DNA from: Echinarachnius parma
Lineage: Eukaryota > Echinodermata > Echinoidea > Clypeasteroida > Echinarachniidae
Reading direction: 5' to 3'
Length of the DNA stretch: 64,000 bases
Assembly (NCBI GenBank): GCA_037951105.1
Contig: JBAMJV010008170.1
Coordinates: 1 to 64,000 of the forward strand
The notes beneath the pieces were generated by a model that was not told the DNA's origin, made no database searches, and saw only the letters and a program-made list of their open reading frames with translations. Both the position numbers and the translations under genes were made by a program. Of the stretch, positions 1-12,900 are shown one piece after another; within the stretch, counting starts at the first letter, position 1, and every line of letters starts with the position of its first letter.

Positions 1-20
1 CTCAGTCAAGTACCGTCTGA

Positions 21-49
21 GGGGTTAGGGTTAGGGTTAGGGTTAGGGA
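21..49 (+). repeat. Short TTAGGG run
   Basis: Four TTAGGG units. Too short to be a telomere; an interstitial run. Confidence 0.85.
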
Positions 50-500
50 TAGGATCACTGTACAGATTATCACCGTGTCCATCAGATTACAGAAGATGTC
101 ATCCCTTCAGTATTTTACCGTGTGCCTTTCTTTTTTTTACGGTGGCTTACTGTGTGCTTTTTGTGAATCGGGTCAAGTACTAGTACTATGTAGTACATAA
201 GTTTATGTTGCATCGCGTCCCACGTACCATTTGTATTACTCCGTGGGGGTTCGTTAGAGGAGAGGAATACCGAATAGGAGTACCAAAGTGATGACATCAC
301 CTTCTTTTGTTATAACATTGTACAAATTCTAAACAAACTGTTCTTTTGGTTTGTACTTTGAGCTTAGTTTGTGATAGTGGCCCCCCCAAAAATATGAGTT
401 ATATTATATACAGTATATATACATGCCTGACTCGGTGCTGTACATGTTAAATCGATCACTAGGTCACAAACATTGTAGCTTGCCTGATAAGTTGTTACCA

Positions 501-871
501 TTAAAGGGATCTGGTAACTGTGTTGACATGTGCAAAAAGTGATGAATGTTGTATATTATTGTTATCTGATATGTCCGCTGGGTGTTGTGTGAAAATGTCA
601 AGTTAAATGGACGTTATATGACCGAGTAATGAGCAAAAATGTAAAGTGATGTTCACTAACTCACTGCACTCACTTTGTACACGGTTTCGACAATCCAGTG
701 GATAATTCAATCTAAACACTTCAATTGTACATTTTTTAATGAAAGGGAAATTTGAAAAACCGAAACCTGTCCCATGCTTTCTTTGTTAATACGAATATAA
801 CAATGTACGAGGGAACCGCTAGAATTTCAATTGGATTTTAAGAATTTGGACAATGTTAAAAGTCCCTTTAA
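501..871 (+). mobile_element. Family A element (TTAA-flanked MITE)
   Basis: Starts TTAAAGGGATCTGGTAAC and ends AGTCCCTTTAA. The ~390-bp family has ends AGGGATCTAGTAAC and AGGGACTTAGTAAC between TTAA targets, and a conserved inner sequence with TGACATGTGCAAAAAGTGAT on one side and ACAACAAGGTATGA near the other. Confidence 0.8.
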
Positions 872-1583
872 TACCGCTTGGCGAGGAATAGCTGTGACGT
901 CACACTACGGTTAACAAACTAGGCTCACATAGGCATCATCGTTATCGAAACTGCACATGACAGTTTACAACTTGGCTATCTTGTCTTCTGTCAGTGACTT
1001 CTGTACTTTATAATACCGGTATAACGATGGGGTAATAAAGAAATCCGTTGCACAAAGGCAAAGCGATACTTAATTTATAGTGCATGCATGGATTTATTCA
1101 AACTATGTAAGTTTTAAGTGTACTATTAGTATAATTATTTTAAACTAAAGTTTAACAAAGTAGACTAGAAATAGATTGAAAATATGTTAGTTTGCTTACC
1201 TTGGGAAAGGTTCGGTCGGTGTATTTTGGAGCGGCCATGGTCTCACGTACGTAGTACTTAGAACGGTATTCGATTGTTGTAGTACTTTTCTGCTCCCGGC
1301 CTCTGCGTTAGACTTTACTGTACTGGTGCAAAATGAAGTAATGAAGTAATGAGTGTAACAATAACACCGCACAATCAGATTAGGCCTACTCAAATGTTAC
1401 TCGTTCACAATTAACATCCGTGGCTTTATATTATGTATTAATAGGGAGATTTATCAACACGCAGCCCTACTGTGTAAACGTGACAGGCCAAAGGTTGAAT
1501 GATAAATTCAAAACATGAAATTCGGTATGACTAGTCTGCGTGTGGAGACTTTATTATGAACATGACATGGATCTCGTGTTATG
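872..1583. other. No gene or named repeat seen
   Basis: Unique-looking AT-rich sequence between two MITEs. Short open frames only, none with recognisable content. Confidence 0.5.
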
Positions 1584-1785
1584 ATTTAAAGCAGTGGCGT
1601 AGCGTGGTCGGACTGATTGGGGGGCACGAAAATTATTGGGGGGGCACACCTTATGTATTTCTTTGTTTTTTTCAAAAAATGTCCTCTTATGTTTTCTATT
1701 GTTTTTTCGAAATTATTGAGGGGCACGTGCCCCCCCCCCCCGTGCCCCCCCCCCCCCCCCACGTAGCTACGCCACTGATTTAAAG
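1584..1785. mobile_element. Short hAT-like MITE
   Basis: 186 bp from CAGTGGCGTAGC (1592) to GCTACGCCACTG (1777), flanked by exact 8-bp duplications atttaaag. Same ends as the 2.3 kb element at 28688, with long C runs inside the right end. Confidence 0.88.
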
Positions 1786-2345
1786 GACAATGAAATCCGG
1801 ACAAATTGTTGCATGCACTATAATACACAATATATGATGAATAGTCCCTGAAAATTTGAGCACAATCGGTCAAGAAATAAGAAAACTATGGCTCTTTGAA
1901 AATAGCAATTTTTTTTCTAAAAGTGACTCAAATTGGCAACACACACTGGCAAAGTTGTAGACTACTCACCATATATTTTGTACACATTTCAATTTTGTTC
2001 AATTTTCTCTAAATATATGTTTAATCTACGTTTGAGCTCAACATACTGACATATGTTTTTATAGAATACATTAACATTATCATGATTTTAGGGAATGGAA
2101 AAGAGTGACTATGAAGAAAACTGTACAAATGTGAATATTTGTGTACAAAACATATGGGGACTAGTCCACAAACTTATCAGAGTGCGTTGCCAAGTTAAGT
2201 CCCCCATAGGAATAAATGGACATCTTCAAAGAGCCATGGATAGTTTTCTTGTTTCTTGCCCGATTATGCTCTAACTTTCAGAGATTATTCCTCCTAATCT
2301 TTTAAAGTATATGAAAGCAACAGTTTTATATGTGGAATATTATTG
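1786..2345. repeat. Foldback element with long inverted arms
   Basis: The arm around 1845-1905 (GAGCACAATCGGTCAAGAAA ... ACTATGGCTCTTTGAA) is repeated inverted at about 2222-2290. Arms of about 70 bp or more enclose ~320 bp. The left end starts near TTAAAGG, partly shared with the target duplication of the hAT MITE at 1584. Confidence 0.6.
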
Positions 2346-3643
2346 TATTTAGTGGTGGAAAATCTCCATGTTTTGAAAGTCCATTGCTCTTGTACTCATA
2401 CAATAAGGCCTTTTCCAGGCTCGTAAGGCCGATCGTGGCCGAGAACGAGACCACTTGGATGCTTGGTGAGTCGAGTAAGGAGGGGGCACATTTCATGTGT
2501 TTCTTTATTTCCCCTCATGCTTTTAGTGCTTTTATTACAGTCTCTGGGGCACGTTCCCCCATGCGCCCCCCCCCCCCCCCCCCTGCAGCGCTAACCCATT
2601 TCGAACTCAATTCGAAATTATAGTTCATCAACACTGTTCAATAATCTGCCTATACATTTGAGAGGTATAAATGACGTTAAGATCATTACACAAGGAAACA
2701 ATTAAGCTACCGATACTAGATGTATAATTAATGTTTATATAGTTGTTCAATTATTGTTTTAATTATGCACTTACATTATAATAGTTAATATAGTAAACAA
2801 TAACAAGAACAAAGTGCATAAGATCTTTAGGACCAGCCACAACATAATTCAAGTCGAAAAGTGCAAATGCCTATACAAAAAATGAATACTAAATATGTAC
2901 AAAGTCTATGGGGATTTCAGATTCCCAAAGGGAAAGGGCTAAAACAGATTAATACGTTCACGAAAGAACAAATACTTAAAACCGTTCTAAATACGGTACT
3001 CACATCTTTAAAAATATACTGCAGAGTAGGGTAGAAACTACTTTGTCCTTCTTTCATTTCGTGTATTATGATAATAGTGCCTATATTCGTTACGTTCTGC
3101 TACAAATACAACGTACTTTGATTTTCTTTCATTTAGTGTTTTAATAATAATAATAATAATAATAACGGTTATTTATTAAGCGCTATTCCCGCGGGGATCA
3201 TAGCGCTTTACACTATTATTATTACCCCGGTCAACGGATACACAGTGCAATCATTCCTGCACATATTAGTGATATTAGTGCCTATTCTTTACGTTCTGCA
3301 TGCATACAACATACTTTGATTTATATTCCCCATTATGATCTTACCGTAATTATATCATGCAAAATAATTTTCATTTTTAGCAACTCAACAAGTAATTAGA
3401 TACAATCTCTATACCGTATCTTATCTAAACATGGTAAAGGACATTGTCTTGTAAGGTGCTATGCCGTTAATTCAGTCTCTTTCCAAACTGTCGTTGTAGA
3501 TTTAAAAAAAAATATATATATACAGTTTGGAACAAATATAATTATTCAGAAATTAAACATTTTGTAGCTGTTGAACAACTCAATTCTTTACATAATATTA
3601 CATAAATGTATGTGGCAGATGTTTCTAAGTGACTTACTATACA
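2346..3643. other. No gene; worn hAT-like piece and SINE-like piece only
   Basis: 2390-2585 resembles the inside of the short hAT MITE (GGGGGCACATTTCATGTGTT, a C16 run) but without clear ends. The rest, apart from the SINE-like block at 3125, shows nothing. Confidence 0.45.
3125..3275 (+). repeat. SINE-like dispersed repeat (GCGCT...TATTATTACCC)
   Basis: A (TAA)n run, then TTATTAAGCGCTATTCCC, TAGCGCTTTACA and TATTATTACCCCGGTCA. Related stretches are at 16920-17030, 24229-24300 and 45425-45600, sharing TTATTACCC and GGTCA. Confidence 0.55.
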
Positions 3644-4041
3644 TTAAAGGGATATAGTAACTTTGTTGACATGTGCAAAAAGTGATGAATGGTTGATACA
3701 ATGTATATTGTTGTTATCTGATATGTCCACAGGGTATTGTGTGAAAATTTTAAGTCAAATGGACGTTATATGGCCGAGTAATGAGCAAAAATGCAAAGTG
3801 ATATTCACAAACTCATTGCACTCACTTTGTACACAGTTTTCGCGATCCGTCGGATTATTTAACATCTGAACACTTCAATCGTAAATATCTTTTTAACGAA
3901 AAGGAAATTTGAAAAACCGAAACCTGTCCTATAAAGTATATGATTTTATTGTTAATACGAATACAACAAGGTATGAGGGAACCGCTAGAATTCCAATTGG
4001 ATTTTGAGGATTGGACAATGTTACTAATTAAGTCCCTTTAA
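3644..4041 (+). mobile_element. Family A element, full length
   Basis: TTAAAGGGATATAGTAAC ... AGTCCCTTTAA, near-complete copy. An open frame of 68 codons over its 5' half recurs in other copies but resembles nothing and looks fortuitous. Confidence 0.85.
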
Positions 4042-4044
4042 ACC

Positions 4045-4991
4045 CTTATAGGGACTTAGTAACATTGTCCAAATCTTTAAAACTTATTTGGAACTCCAGT
4101 GGTTCTCTCATTCCTTGTCATATTCATATTAAAGTGATACCTGTAAAGTGTCAGATATTGCACAAAATGACATTTGAGACTTCAATCCTAAATCAACATG
4201 ATCAATATCATTGTAAAATACAATTGAAAGATTTGTGAAAGTTTGAAAGAAAACGAACACTGTTTACCTAGTGAAACAAACGAATATTGAGTTCATATTT
4301 TATCACCGAATACTGATGGTCTGCCATACTTGTGTCGCAGTAATGAATGATCCGTTTGAGATATTCGCACCCGTGTATTTTTTACACACGTAGTACATAA
4401 TTCATGGAATTTGCACTCGCTCGGCTCAAAGTTCAATCTCCGGAATGTTCTCACGGGTGCTGCATGCGGACGTTCTCAGCTAAGACAATTGTACTTTTTT
4501 TCAATTGCGTTGATTAACGCTTTAGAAATAATGATTTTCAATGATAATTATCTGCATACTAAAGGGACATTTGAAAAAATCAAACCCTATTTTATTCTTC
4601 TCTTATCATAAGCTAAACAACACGGTAGAAGAGAAACGAGGAAGCTCCAAGTCATTTTCGTGGATTTGGACACTTTACAGGTATGACTTTAACATTAAAG
4701 CACGGGACAGGTTTCGGTTTTTCAATTTCCATTTTGTTCAAAAGATATTTACGATTAAAGTGTTCACATATTGTCTACGGGTTAATTTGATGCCGTGTAC
4801 AATTAAGTAAGAACAAAGAGTTAATGAATATCACCTTGCATTTTGCTCATATCTCAGCCAAAAAATATAAAATGAACGTGAAATGTTCACACATTACTAA
4901 CTTTGTGGACATATCAGATCACTCCAATACACATGTTATTAATCACGCATCACTTTCTGCACTTTCCAACAAAGTTACTAGATCCCTTTAA
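4045..4991 (-). mobile_element. Family A element interrupted by a family C element
   Basis: Begins TATAGGGACTTAGTAAC and ends GTTACTAGATCCCTTTAA. The middle is split by a family C insertion. The two halves join across it to give the usual family A sequence. Confidence 0.82.
4129..4692 (+). mobile_element. Family C element nested in family A
   Basis: TTAA, then AGTGATACCTGTAAAGTGTC ... GACACTTTACAGGTATGACT, then TTAA. Other family A copies read GTATTAACAAT at this place, so TTAA was duplicated on insertion. This is direct evidence for a TTAA target. Confidence 0.88.
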
Positions 4992-5194
4992 ACTAGTATG
5001 TGTGATGTCTAACGTAAACATAACAAATAACAAAAACACAGCACTAACAATAATTATGCTTGTATGAATACAAAATAAAGACTTACTGCAGTGGGCCAAA
5101 ACACAAATTTATTGCAATTGTAAAATAGTTGGAAGGATATTATTTTGTTCCCGTTAAAATTTGGATAACGGAACGATGGCACTTTTCGCTTACT

Positions 5195-5465
5195 ATTACT
5201 GAAAAGTGCATAAACGCCAGCGTTTGGCTTCCCTCTAAACTCAACCGCCCAAGAGCTGAGTTTACCCGACCCGACTGGTTTTCAGTCGGATCGGTTGTGT
5301 GCGTTGCCCCACGACACCGATTTTGCAAGTCGGAACCCAGTCGGAAGCCAGTTGGGTCCGATTCAACAAGTTGAATCGGCTCCGACTGATCAATCGGGCA
5401 TGACTCTAGTCTGGCTGAAAATCAGTCGGATCCGATAGGTTCGGCTCTGTTAGCGGTGGGCTTAA
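5195..5465. repeat. Imperfect palindromic repeat rich in GTCGGA/TCCGAC
   Basis: Many short inverted pairs (CAGTCGGA, TCCGACTG, GAATCGG) between about 5200 and 5460, with related ends CGCCAGCGTTTGGC and TTAGCGGTGGGC. Probably a degenerate short DNA transposon, not firmly delimited. Confidence 0.4.
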
Positions 5466-5892
5466 AGGGGACCACCGGGCAAATAACAACACATTACTAT
5501 ATGTTTTGTGATATCAAATAGATACCCAACATTTTACAAAGGGTTGTGTAATTCATAAACAAAGCAATTAATTTCCACCACTTACGGAACCACTACTGTT
5601 TCCTGGTTCCTGGTTTGCGAGTGCGCCAATGCTATTCACGCGTACGTTTGTAGGCAATGTAATCCCGGGCGATTCGCTTGCTGCACACGCAGTAGTCTAC
5701 TCAATTCAGACCGCATGAACGCATGCTTTAGAATGGTGATGCGTTTTCCAATTATATTTTTTTCTTCTGAAAACCTATTTTTGTGAACTTGTTGATGGAA
5801 TTGAATACTAAAGATGTTACCTTTCTATAATAAGAATATTAAATTTGGGTGGTGGTAAAAAATCGCTTGTCCTGTATCCTTCTCTTTCCCCG

Positions 5893-6173
5893 TCATATAG
5901 TCAGCGTCGAGGGATTATTATTGTCCACCGCAGATGGCGTCCCATCACCGGTACTTGGCGGCTCTGAGTTATTGACGGGCTTGTAGAGACACAGCGCGAG
6001 GGTGTTGAGTGCGCAGTTGAGCAGGTTGAGAAAGATGGTGATGACTGAGAATCTCCACGCCAGACCCCGCCGGTCGTAGATCCAGCATGAGCCCCTATCG
6101 CCGCAGGAGTCTTGCCACAACATGCAGGCGTTGTCGATCACGTAGCCGAACAGGATGGGTCCCGGTACAGCTC
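5893..6173 (-). CDS. SLCO4-like: Minus-strand SLCO terminal exon 12
   Basis: Residues 629-721 and TGA stop (5895-5893). GAVPGPILFGYVIDNACMLW, then CGDRGSCWIYDRRGLAWRF, TM12 and a LYKP-containing cytoplasmic tail rich in Pro/Ser/Asn. The acceptor lies only ~34 bp from a family A element (6208-6514). No AATAAA was seen in the first few hundred bases downstream. Confidence 0.92.
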
Positions 6174-9100
6174 CTGTATACATGGTATAGGTGATGAGAA
6201 TGACCAATTAAAGGGACTTAGTACCATTATCCAAATCATCAAAATCCAATTGGAATTCTAGCGGTTCCCTCATAACTCGTTGTATTCGTATTAACAATAA
6301 AAGCATGAAACAGGTTTCGTTTTTTTTCTTCTCTCTTTCGTTAAGGATATTTACCATTTTGCATTTTTGCTCAAATTACTCGGTTAACGCCATTTAACTT
6401 GAAATGTTCACACAACACCCAGTGGACATATCAGATATCAACAATATACATTGTATCAACCACGCATCATTTGTTGCACATGTCAACAAACTAAGTTACT
6501 ATATATCCCTTTAATTATTTAAGTTGATATTGTACGCACTAAGAAGTTAGGGGACTATTTGGGTGCACAGCGATGTTAAAATAGCAGCACCCTGCATTAA
6601 CCCTATGAGACGGGAATTCACAAAAGGGATAGTTTAGTTTTGGTATAGAGGGCGCTACAAGATATATTTGCTGTGGGGTAATAAAAAACTAACTATACAA
6701 TTTGGAGGAGCTCACAATTATAAGGGCAAAATTCGATGATTTCAGAAGAAAAAAATCTGTAAAGCCTACACTTTTTCAAAATTGTTGATGATCTCCCTAT
6801 TGAATCATTGTTGTACAAGAATTCACTATTTTGTATTTAAAAATGGTCGAAACTAATATGTTTTAGAGAGCGCCCACATGTGGTTTAAAGGGATCTAGTA
6901 ACTTTGTTGACATGTGCAAAAAGTGATGAATGGTTGATGCAATGTATATTGTTGTTATCTCATATGTCCACAGGGTATTGTGTGAAAATTTCAAGTCAAA
7001 TGGACATTGTATGGCCAAGTAATGAGCGAAAATGCAAAGTGATATTCAGTAACTCACTGCACTCACTTTGTACACGGAAGAAAAACTCGCCCGGAGTTTT
7101 TCTTATCTGAATACTTCAATCATACATATCTTTGTAACGAAAGAGAAATTTGAAAAACCGAAACCTGTCCCGCGATTTTATTGTTAATACGAATACAACA
7201 AGGTATAAGGGAAACGCTGGAATTAAAATTGTATTTTGAGGATTTGGACAATGTTACTAAGTCCCTTTAACGGCTGTTTAAAAAAAAATAATAACAGGCT
7301 TCCTACGTAAAGGGGTAGTTTAGTTTTGGTAGAGAGCCCGCTGCACATCACAATTTTTTTGTGAGGTAATGAAAAACTGAGTGTCGAATTTGAGAGGACA
7401 TGCAATTTTAATGGCAGAATAAACTTTATTTGGTCCAAATCGACCCAGAAACGGCTGAAATATCAATAAATATATCTGATCTCATAATTATTTGGGGCCC
7501 AAATAATTAGATGATTTTTAGAAGAAAAAAAAAGAAAAATGCTTGCACTCTTTCAAAAAAATTCAAAAGCGTTTTAAATAGATGTTGATGATCTCTCTAT
7601 TTAATCATTATATCAATAAAACATCACATGCATAATTTTGTATGAAAAGTGGTTGAAACCAATGCCTTTTTAAAAAGCGCCCTCTTGTGTTTTAATGACT
7701 CTTTTTGAATGATAACAGGCTTTTTACTTGGTCGTTTGTAATTCTGTATACCTTTCGAGCATGGTGGAGTTAAAACTATTACTTTATAATGTTACTGTGC
7801 AGGTTTTGGCTACTAAAGTTCAGCCTTACCAAAACTAAACTACCCCTTTAACCGTTTGTAAATTGTAAGTTGTTTCTGGCATGGTAAAGTTATAACTATT
7901 AGTTTGTAATGATACGGTGCAAGTTTCGGTTACTAAAATTAAGCCAAATTGACCAGGTATACCGTACTATCCCTTTAATGCATCCCCCAGGTTAAAAAGA
8001 CACATTGCTGCCCACATATAATTATGGTAAATAGTATACAGTATAATAAATAGTTGTGAGAAACACAATAGTTACCTAGGGCTCTCTTCAACAGAGAGTT
8101 CAATCCAAGCGCCATCGGTCTCTGAGACTCTGGAACCGACCTGGATCAGCAACAAAAGGACACCAAAGCAATGAAGAGAACGGTTGTGAAATCATATTCC
8201 ATTGACATCTATAAAATAAAAATAAAACAATAATATACATGTATATCCAATCGCTGGATCATCTAAATCCATAATTATTGCACTCTAAATCCCGATTACG
8301 TGAGAACTGTCTGTTCCATTGGTCAATCACGTATATGTTGGTACGCTCTGTGAACGACATTTATTTATGCGATAATACGCTCAACGCATACGATCATAGA
8401 CTCTGAGCGCAAGCGATTACTATGCAGGATCCTATGCGCGCGTGCTCGGCGTCGCGGAGTATAGCGCTTGGCCGCTAATAGTGATTGATACAACAAACAC
8501 AGATTTTGTGCTGATCTACATTCGCCTATAATAAAGGGGATCTAGTAACTTTGTTAACATTTGCAAAAGGTGATAAATCGTTGATACAATGCATATTGTT
8601 GTTATCTGGTATGTCCACTGGGTATTGTGTGCAAATGGACGTTATATGGCCGAATAATGAGCACAAATGCAAAATGATATTCAGTAACACATTGCACTGA
8701 CTTTGTACATGGTTACGACTATCCAGTGGATAGTTTTACATCCGAACACTTCAATCGTAAATATCTTTTTAACGAAACGGAACCTCGAAAAAAAACGAAA
8801 CCTCTCCCATACAGCATACTTCAATTGTTAATACGAATACAACAAATGGATTTTGAGTATTTGGACAATGTTACTAAGTCCCTTTAACATATATAATTGC
8901 ATCATCTTAGTCGTTGTCGTTCGAATCATCCCTTTATCAGTGCTATACAGTGTGGCCCAGAAAGAATGCACCACCTACGACCGTTAATTTCATCAACATC
9001 ATCGACCAAATGTCATTGTTTTTATTTGATTGGGTAGAACATTCTTTTTCCAACAAAATGATACCATAACCATTGATTTTGGGTAAGGCGTTTGGATCCT

Positions 9101-9776
9101 AGGGCCATTTTTCTGAGGCAATGTCGTTTCCTAAATTTGCTACTTTTTCGTCTCCAGAACACTGAGACATTCTCGCGCCACGGCCTCCCATATAATTAGC
9201 TGTCCCCTGAGAAGAACCGCATGACTGCTCTCCCTTTGATGAGGAAGACAATGTTGCGTAATCGAGTACCCCGTACGGTATGGCTCACATCCTTATCAAA
9301 GGGAGATTTTCAGTGTATGTGCATTATATACCATAATTCGAGAGTATGGCCACGGCTACCATATCAGGCGAAGCCGGGCGGAACAAGCTGTGATATTTCG
9401 GCCCAATCTCAGCGGTGCGCTTGGAACTGTTCTAATATATATTTCTGCATTTAATAATAATAATAATAAACAATTCTTAGAACGCATAACACAACTGTCT
9501 CTATGCGTGTAAAAACTAAAAAGACAAACAATTATTCAGATTCAGATTTCACCATATAAACCATATTTTATATAATTTCAACCATGTTGATCAACAATTA
9601 GTTTGGCCAATATATATATAGTTGCTTTCTGTAACTTTCCCAATGATACCTTTCCCTTTTATAGAATCATCATCATCATCATCATCATCACCATCATCAT
9701 CATCATCGCGATCACCATCATCCCAAACATCAACGCCGTCTTCATATAATCATCATTGGCATCATTCACATTCATC

Positions 9777-9828
<52 letters not shown>

Positions 9829-9902
9829 CCATCATCACCATTATCATCCCCATCGACATCATCATCATCATCATCACCACCATCATCCCCATCGACATTA
9901 TT

Positions 9903-9933
<31 letters not shown>

Positions 9934-12900
9934 CCATCATCACCATTATCATCCCCATCGACATCATCATCATCATCACCACCATCATCCCCATCGACAT
10001 TATCATCATCATCATCACCATCATCATCCCCATCGACATCATCATCATCATCATCACCATCATCACCATCATCATCCCCATCGACATCATCAGAAGGCGA
10101 CGCTACCTTGCTTTACCTGAGGAGGATGTTGAACTCGGGTGTGGCTATCGTGAAGCCGACGATGATGAGGAGAGTGAGCAGGACGGTGAATATCGTAATT
10201 TTGTAGTTGGGGCAGGTGGATGGGCACGATCCGAAGTACGTCTTGTCCGAGAAGGCCAAAGTCGTCTCACCCAGGCATGAACACTCGCCAAACGTCTGTT
10301 TAGAGAGCATGGAGAAGACACCTTTAATTAAATGCAAAGTTACAATGAGATAAGATAGTTTTGGTATAGAGGGCGCTACACAAATGTTTTTGTGTGTGAG
10401 ATAATGAAAAACTGAGTGTCAAATTCGAAAGAGCATACACCTTTAATGTCAGAATACAGTTTATTTGATCAAAATCGGTTAGAAATGGCTAAAATATCTA
10501 TAAATATAACCATTTGTAATAGTTGTGGGACCCCACAATTATTCGATTATTCAGAACCAGCCGTTAAAAATTGTTTAAAAATGCTTCCTAGTTGCTGATT
10601 AATTGTGCAGGCTTGGGTTACTAATATTCAGTTTGACCAAAATTGTACTCTTTGCAACAATTCAACTATTCCTTTAAACATGTTTATGTTGGTGTTGAGG
10701 GTTAATTCCTATAAATAAATGTTAAAAACAAGAAAAATTTAACAAAATATCTTGAGAGAAATTACAAAGACCCATGAAGCAACATAGTGTGCAAAACCCA
10801 TCAAGCTCGTCCACATAAATTATATAAAAAATGCATTGAAAAATAATGACTACCTAATTCTGCGAAACAGTACATAGTCGCACATTATCGTCCATTACAA
10901 TTCAAATGTGTTGGTCACATACAGTGTCATCAGCAACTGTGACGGACGAACTTGAATTTAAATTGACAAAAATGTGTGACAATCGACTAAATTGAATATA
11001 ATTGATGTGAAATTGATCGACCAAATACGAAATTGAGGTTGGCATTTGCACAGATTAGGCTTCTCATGATGAAATTGAAGTAAACCAAAACAAATTATTG
11101 ACAAAAGTTTCAAAATGGACGGGAAAATATAGTTTAGAGTGGATTTCAATTTACCCAATTGTAATAGTTGACCGTGCAGCCGGCGTGGCAAGGGGACATA
11201 TATTCCATTTGGAAGCCATCTGCGCAGACGGGGATATACTTGTCTTCTGCGCAGGAACAGATTGAGTTGCAGGTGTGCTGGACATTGATAGATTCGGGAT
11301 TCGGCAGACTATCAAAAGAAAAGCAAAACATGAACAACAACAATAGCAACAGAAACATTAACAACTACAAGAACAACACAAATACAGGTCAAGAAGTAAA
11401 ATGTTTATACTTTTGACCACAATACAAATATTTTACCTCCAAAATTGAAAGTAACAAAATGCTGCTACTTACTGTATGAACAGTACTTAAATTCACGCTA
11501 AAAATGAATCTTCCATTTATATATATTTTTAAAAATAATGTGATATTTTAAACAATATCTATATGTACGATTTGTGCATGAATCATAATTACATTGACCT
11601 CCACTTGTATGGACTGACGAACTAGATGAGTGGAATGCTACGTATTGTTGTGATTCAACTGATTAGAATACGACCACAGAAAAAAAGGGCCACGCCTTTA
11701 CACCTTTAAAGGGACTGTCCGCTTTTTGCAAGCCAAATTTCAAAAGTTGCGAGGTTATTGTCTTATATGAAAGGAAATGTCATTTAAAGGGATAGTTGAG
11801 ATCTGGTAAGGAGAGTACAGTTTTCGTAAAACTGAATTTTAGTAAGCAAAACCTGCACCATTACATTACAAACTAATAGTTATAACTCCACCATGCTCGA
11901 AAGGAATACAAAATTACAAATGACTAAGTAAAAAACCTGCTACCATTCAAAAAGAGCCGTTAGAACACAAGAGGGCGCTCTCTAAACACTCATCAGTTTC
12001 AGCCATTTTAAATAAAATATTGTGCATTTAATGTGTTGTGAAATAGTGATTAGATAACGAGATAATCAACAACTATCTGAAAACCTCTTTTGTAAATTCT
12101 TGAAAAGAGGAAGCATTTTTTAAAAATTTGTAACGGCTGGTTAAAAATTGTTGAATATTTGTGGGGCCCGACATTTATTACAAACGGTTATGTTTATGGA
12201 TATTTCAGCCATTTCTGAACCGATTTAGATCAAATGAATTTTATTCTCTAATTCAAAATTGTATGCTCTTTCGAATTTGACACTCAGTTTTTCATTATCT
12301 CACAAAAAACTATTTTGTGTAGCGCCCTCTATACCAAAACTCAACTATCAATTTAACAGCATGCTTGAAAAAAAATAGGGCTTGATATCTTTTTTTCGTG
12401 GAGTTATAGACCTCAAAATAATAAAACGACACAGCGCGTTTAATTATGCATATATGAGTATATTCACCATGTTGCTGTGCGTGACCAAACGTGACCCGCG
12501 CAGAGATTGTGAGAGAAGCGAATACTAAACAAAATTCGCTAAAACTGACTACATGTAATTGTATATTCTTCATTTTCGAGACCTTTTCCGTGACATACCT
12601 TTACAAATGTCGGCTTCACAATACCTTTACAAGAATAAGTAAAATATTGTTGTAATATTATGCTAAATCAATGAAACTCCTTTATTGACCGATATATAGT
12701 TTGGTGGAGAGGCGCATTCGATTTTCATTCGTAGAATCCAAATTACAGGGCTGTTCGATCTGAATTTGTGTGTGTGTTACATTCATCCTTATCCGTATAC
12801 TGGAAACTGTTCAGACGATTTGTAAAAGGCGGATAGTCCCTTTAACATGTACATCTTGAGCATTTAGTGGAGCTGTAAGTGTGGCGTGTAGAATGTGAAT

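Larger units (their letters stand above)
6621..7978. mobile_element. Family B element containing two nested insertions
   Basis: Outer ends AAAGGGATAGTTTAG (6623) and CTATCCCTTTAA (to 7978). The family is marked by TAGAGGGCGCTACA and GCGCCC...TGT stretches. Its sequence is interrupted by a family A copy (6885-7270) and then by another family B copy (7307-7851). Removing both restores a continuous family B sequence. Confidence 0.75.

Noticed and set aside
21..49. Telomere end
   Set aside because: Only four TTAGGG units followed by ordinary sequence with genes further in.
3663..3869. Conserved 68-codon frame (also at 6904)
   Set aside because: Lies wholly in family A elements; other copies break it, so no sign of selection.
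9659..10280. Long frames of poly-Ser, poly-Ile and poly-Met
   Set aside because: Pure consequence of the ATC microsatellite in three frames on both strands.
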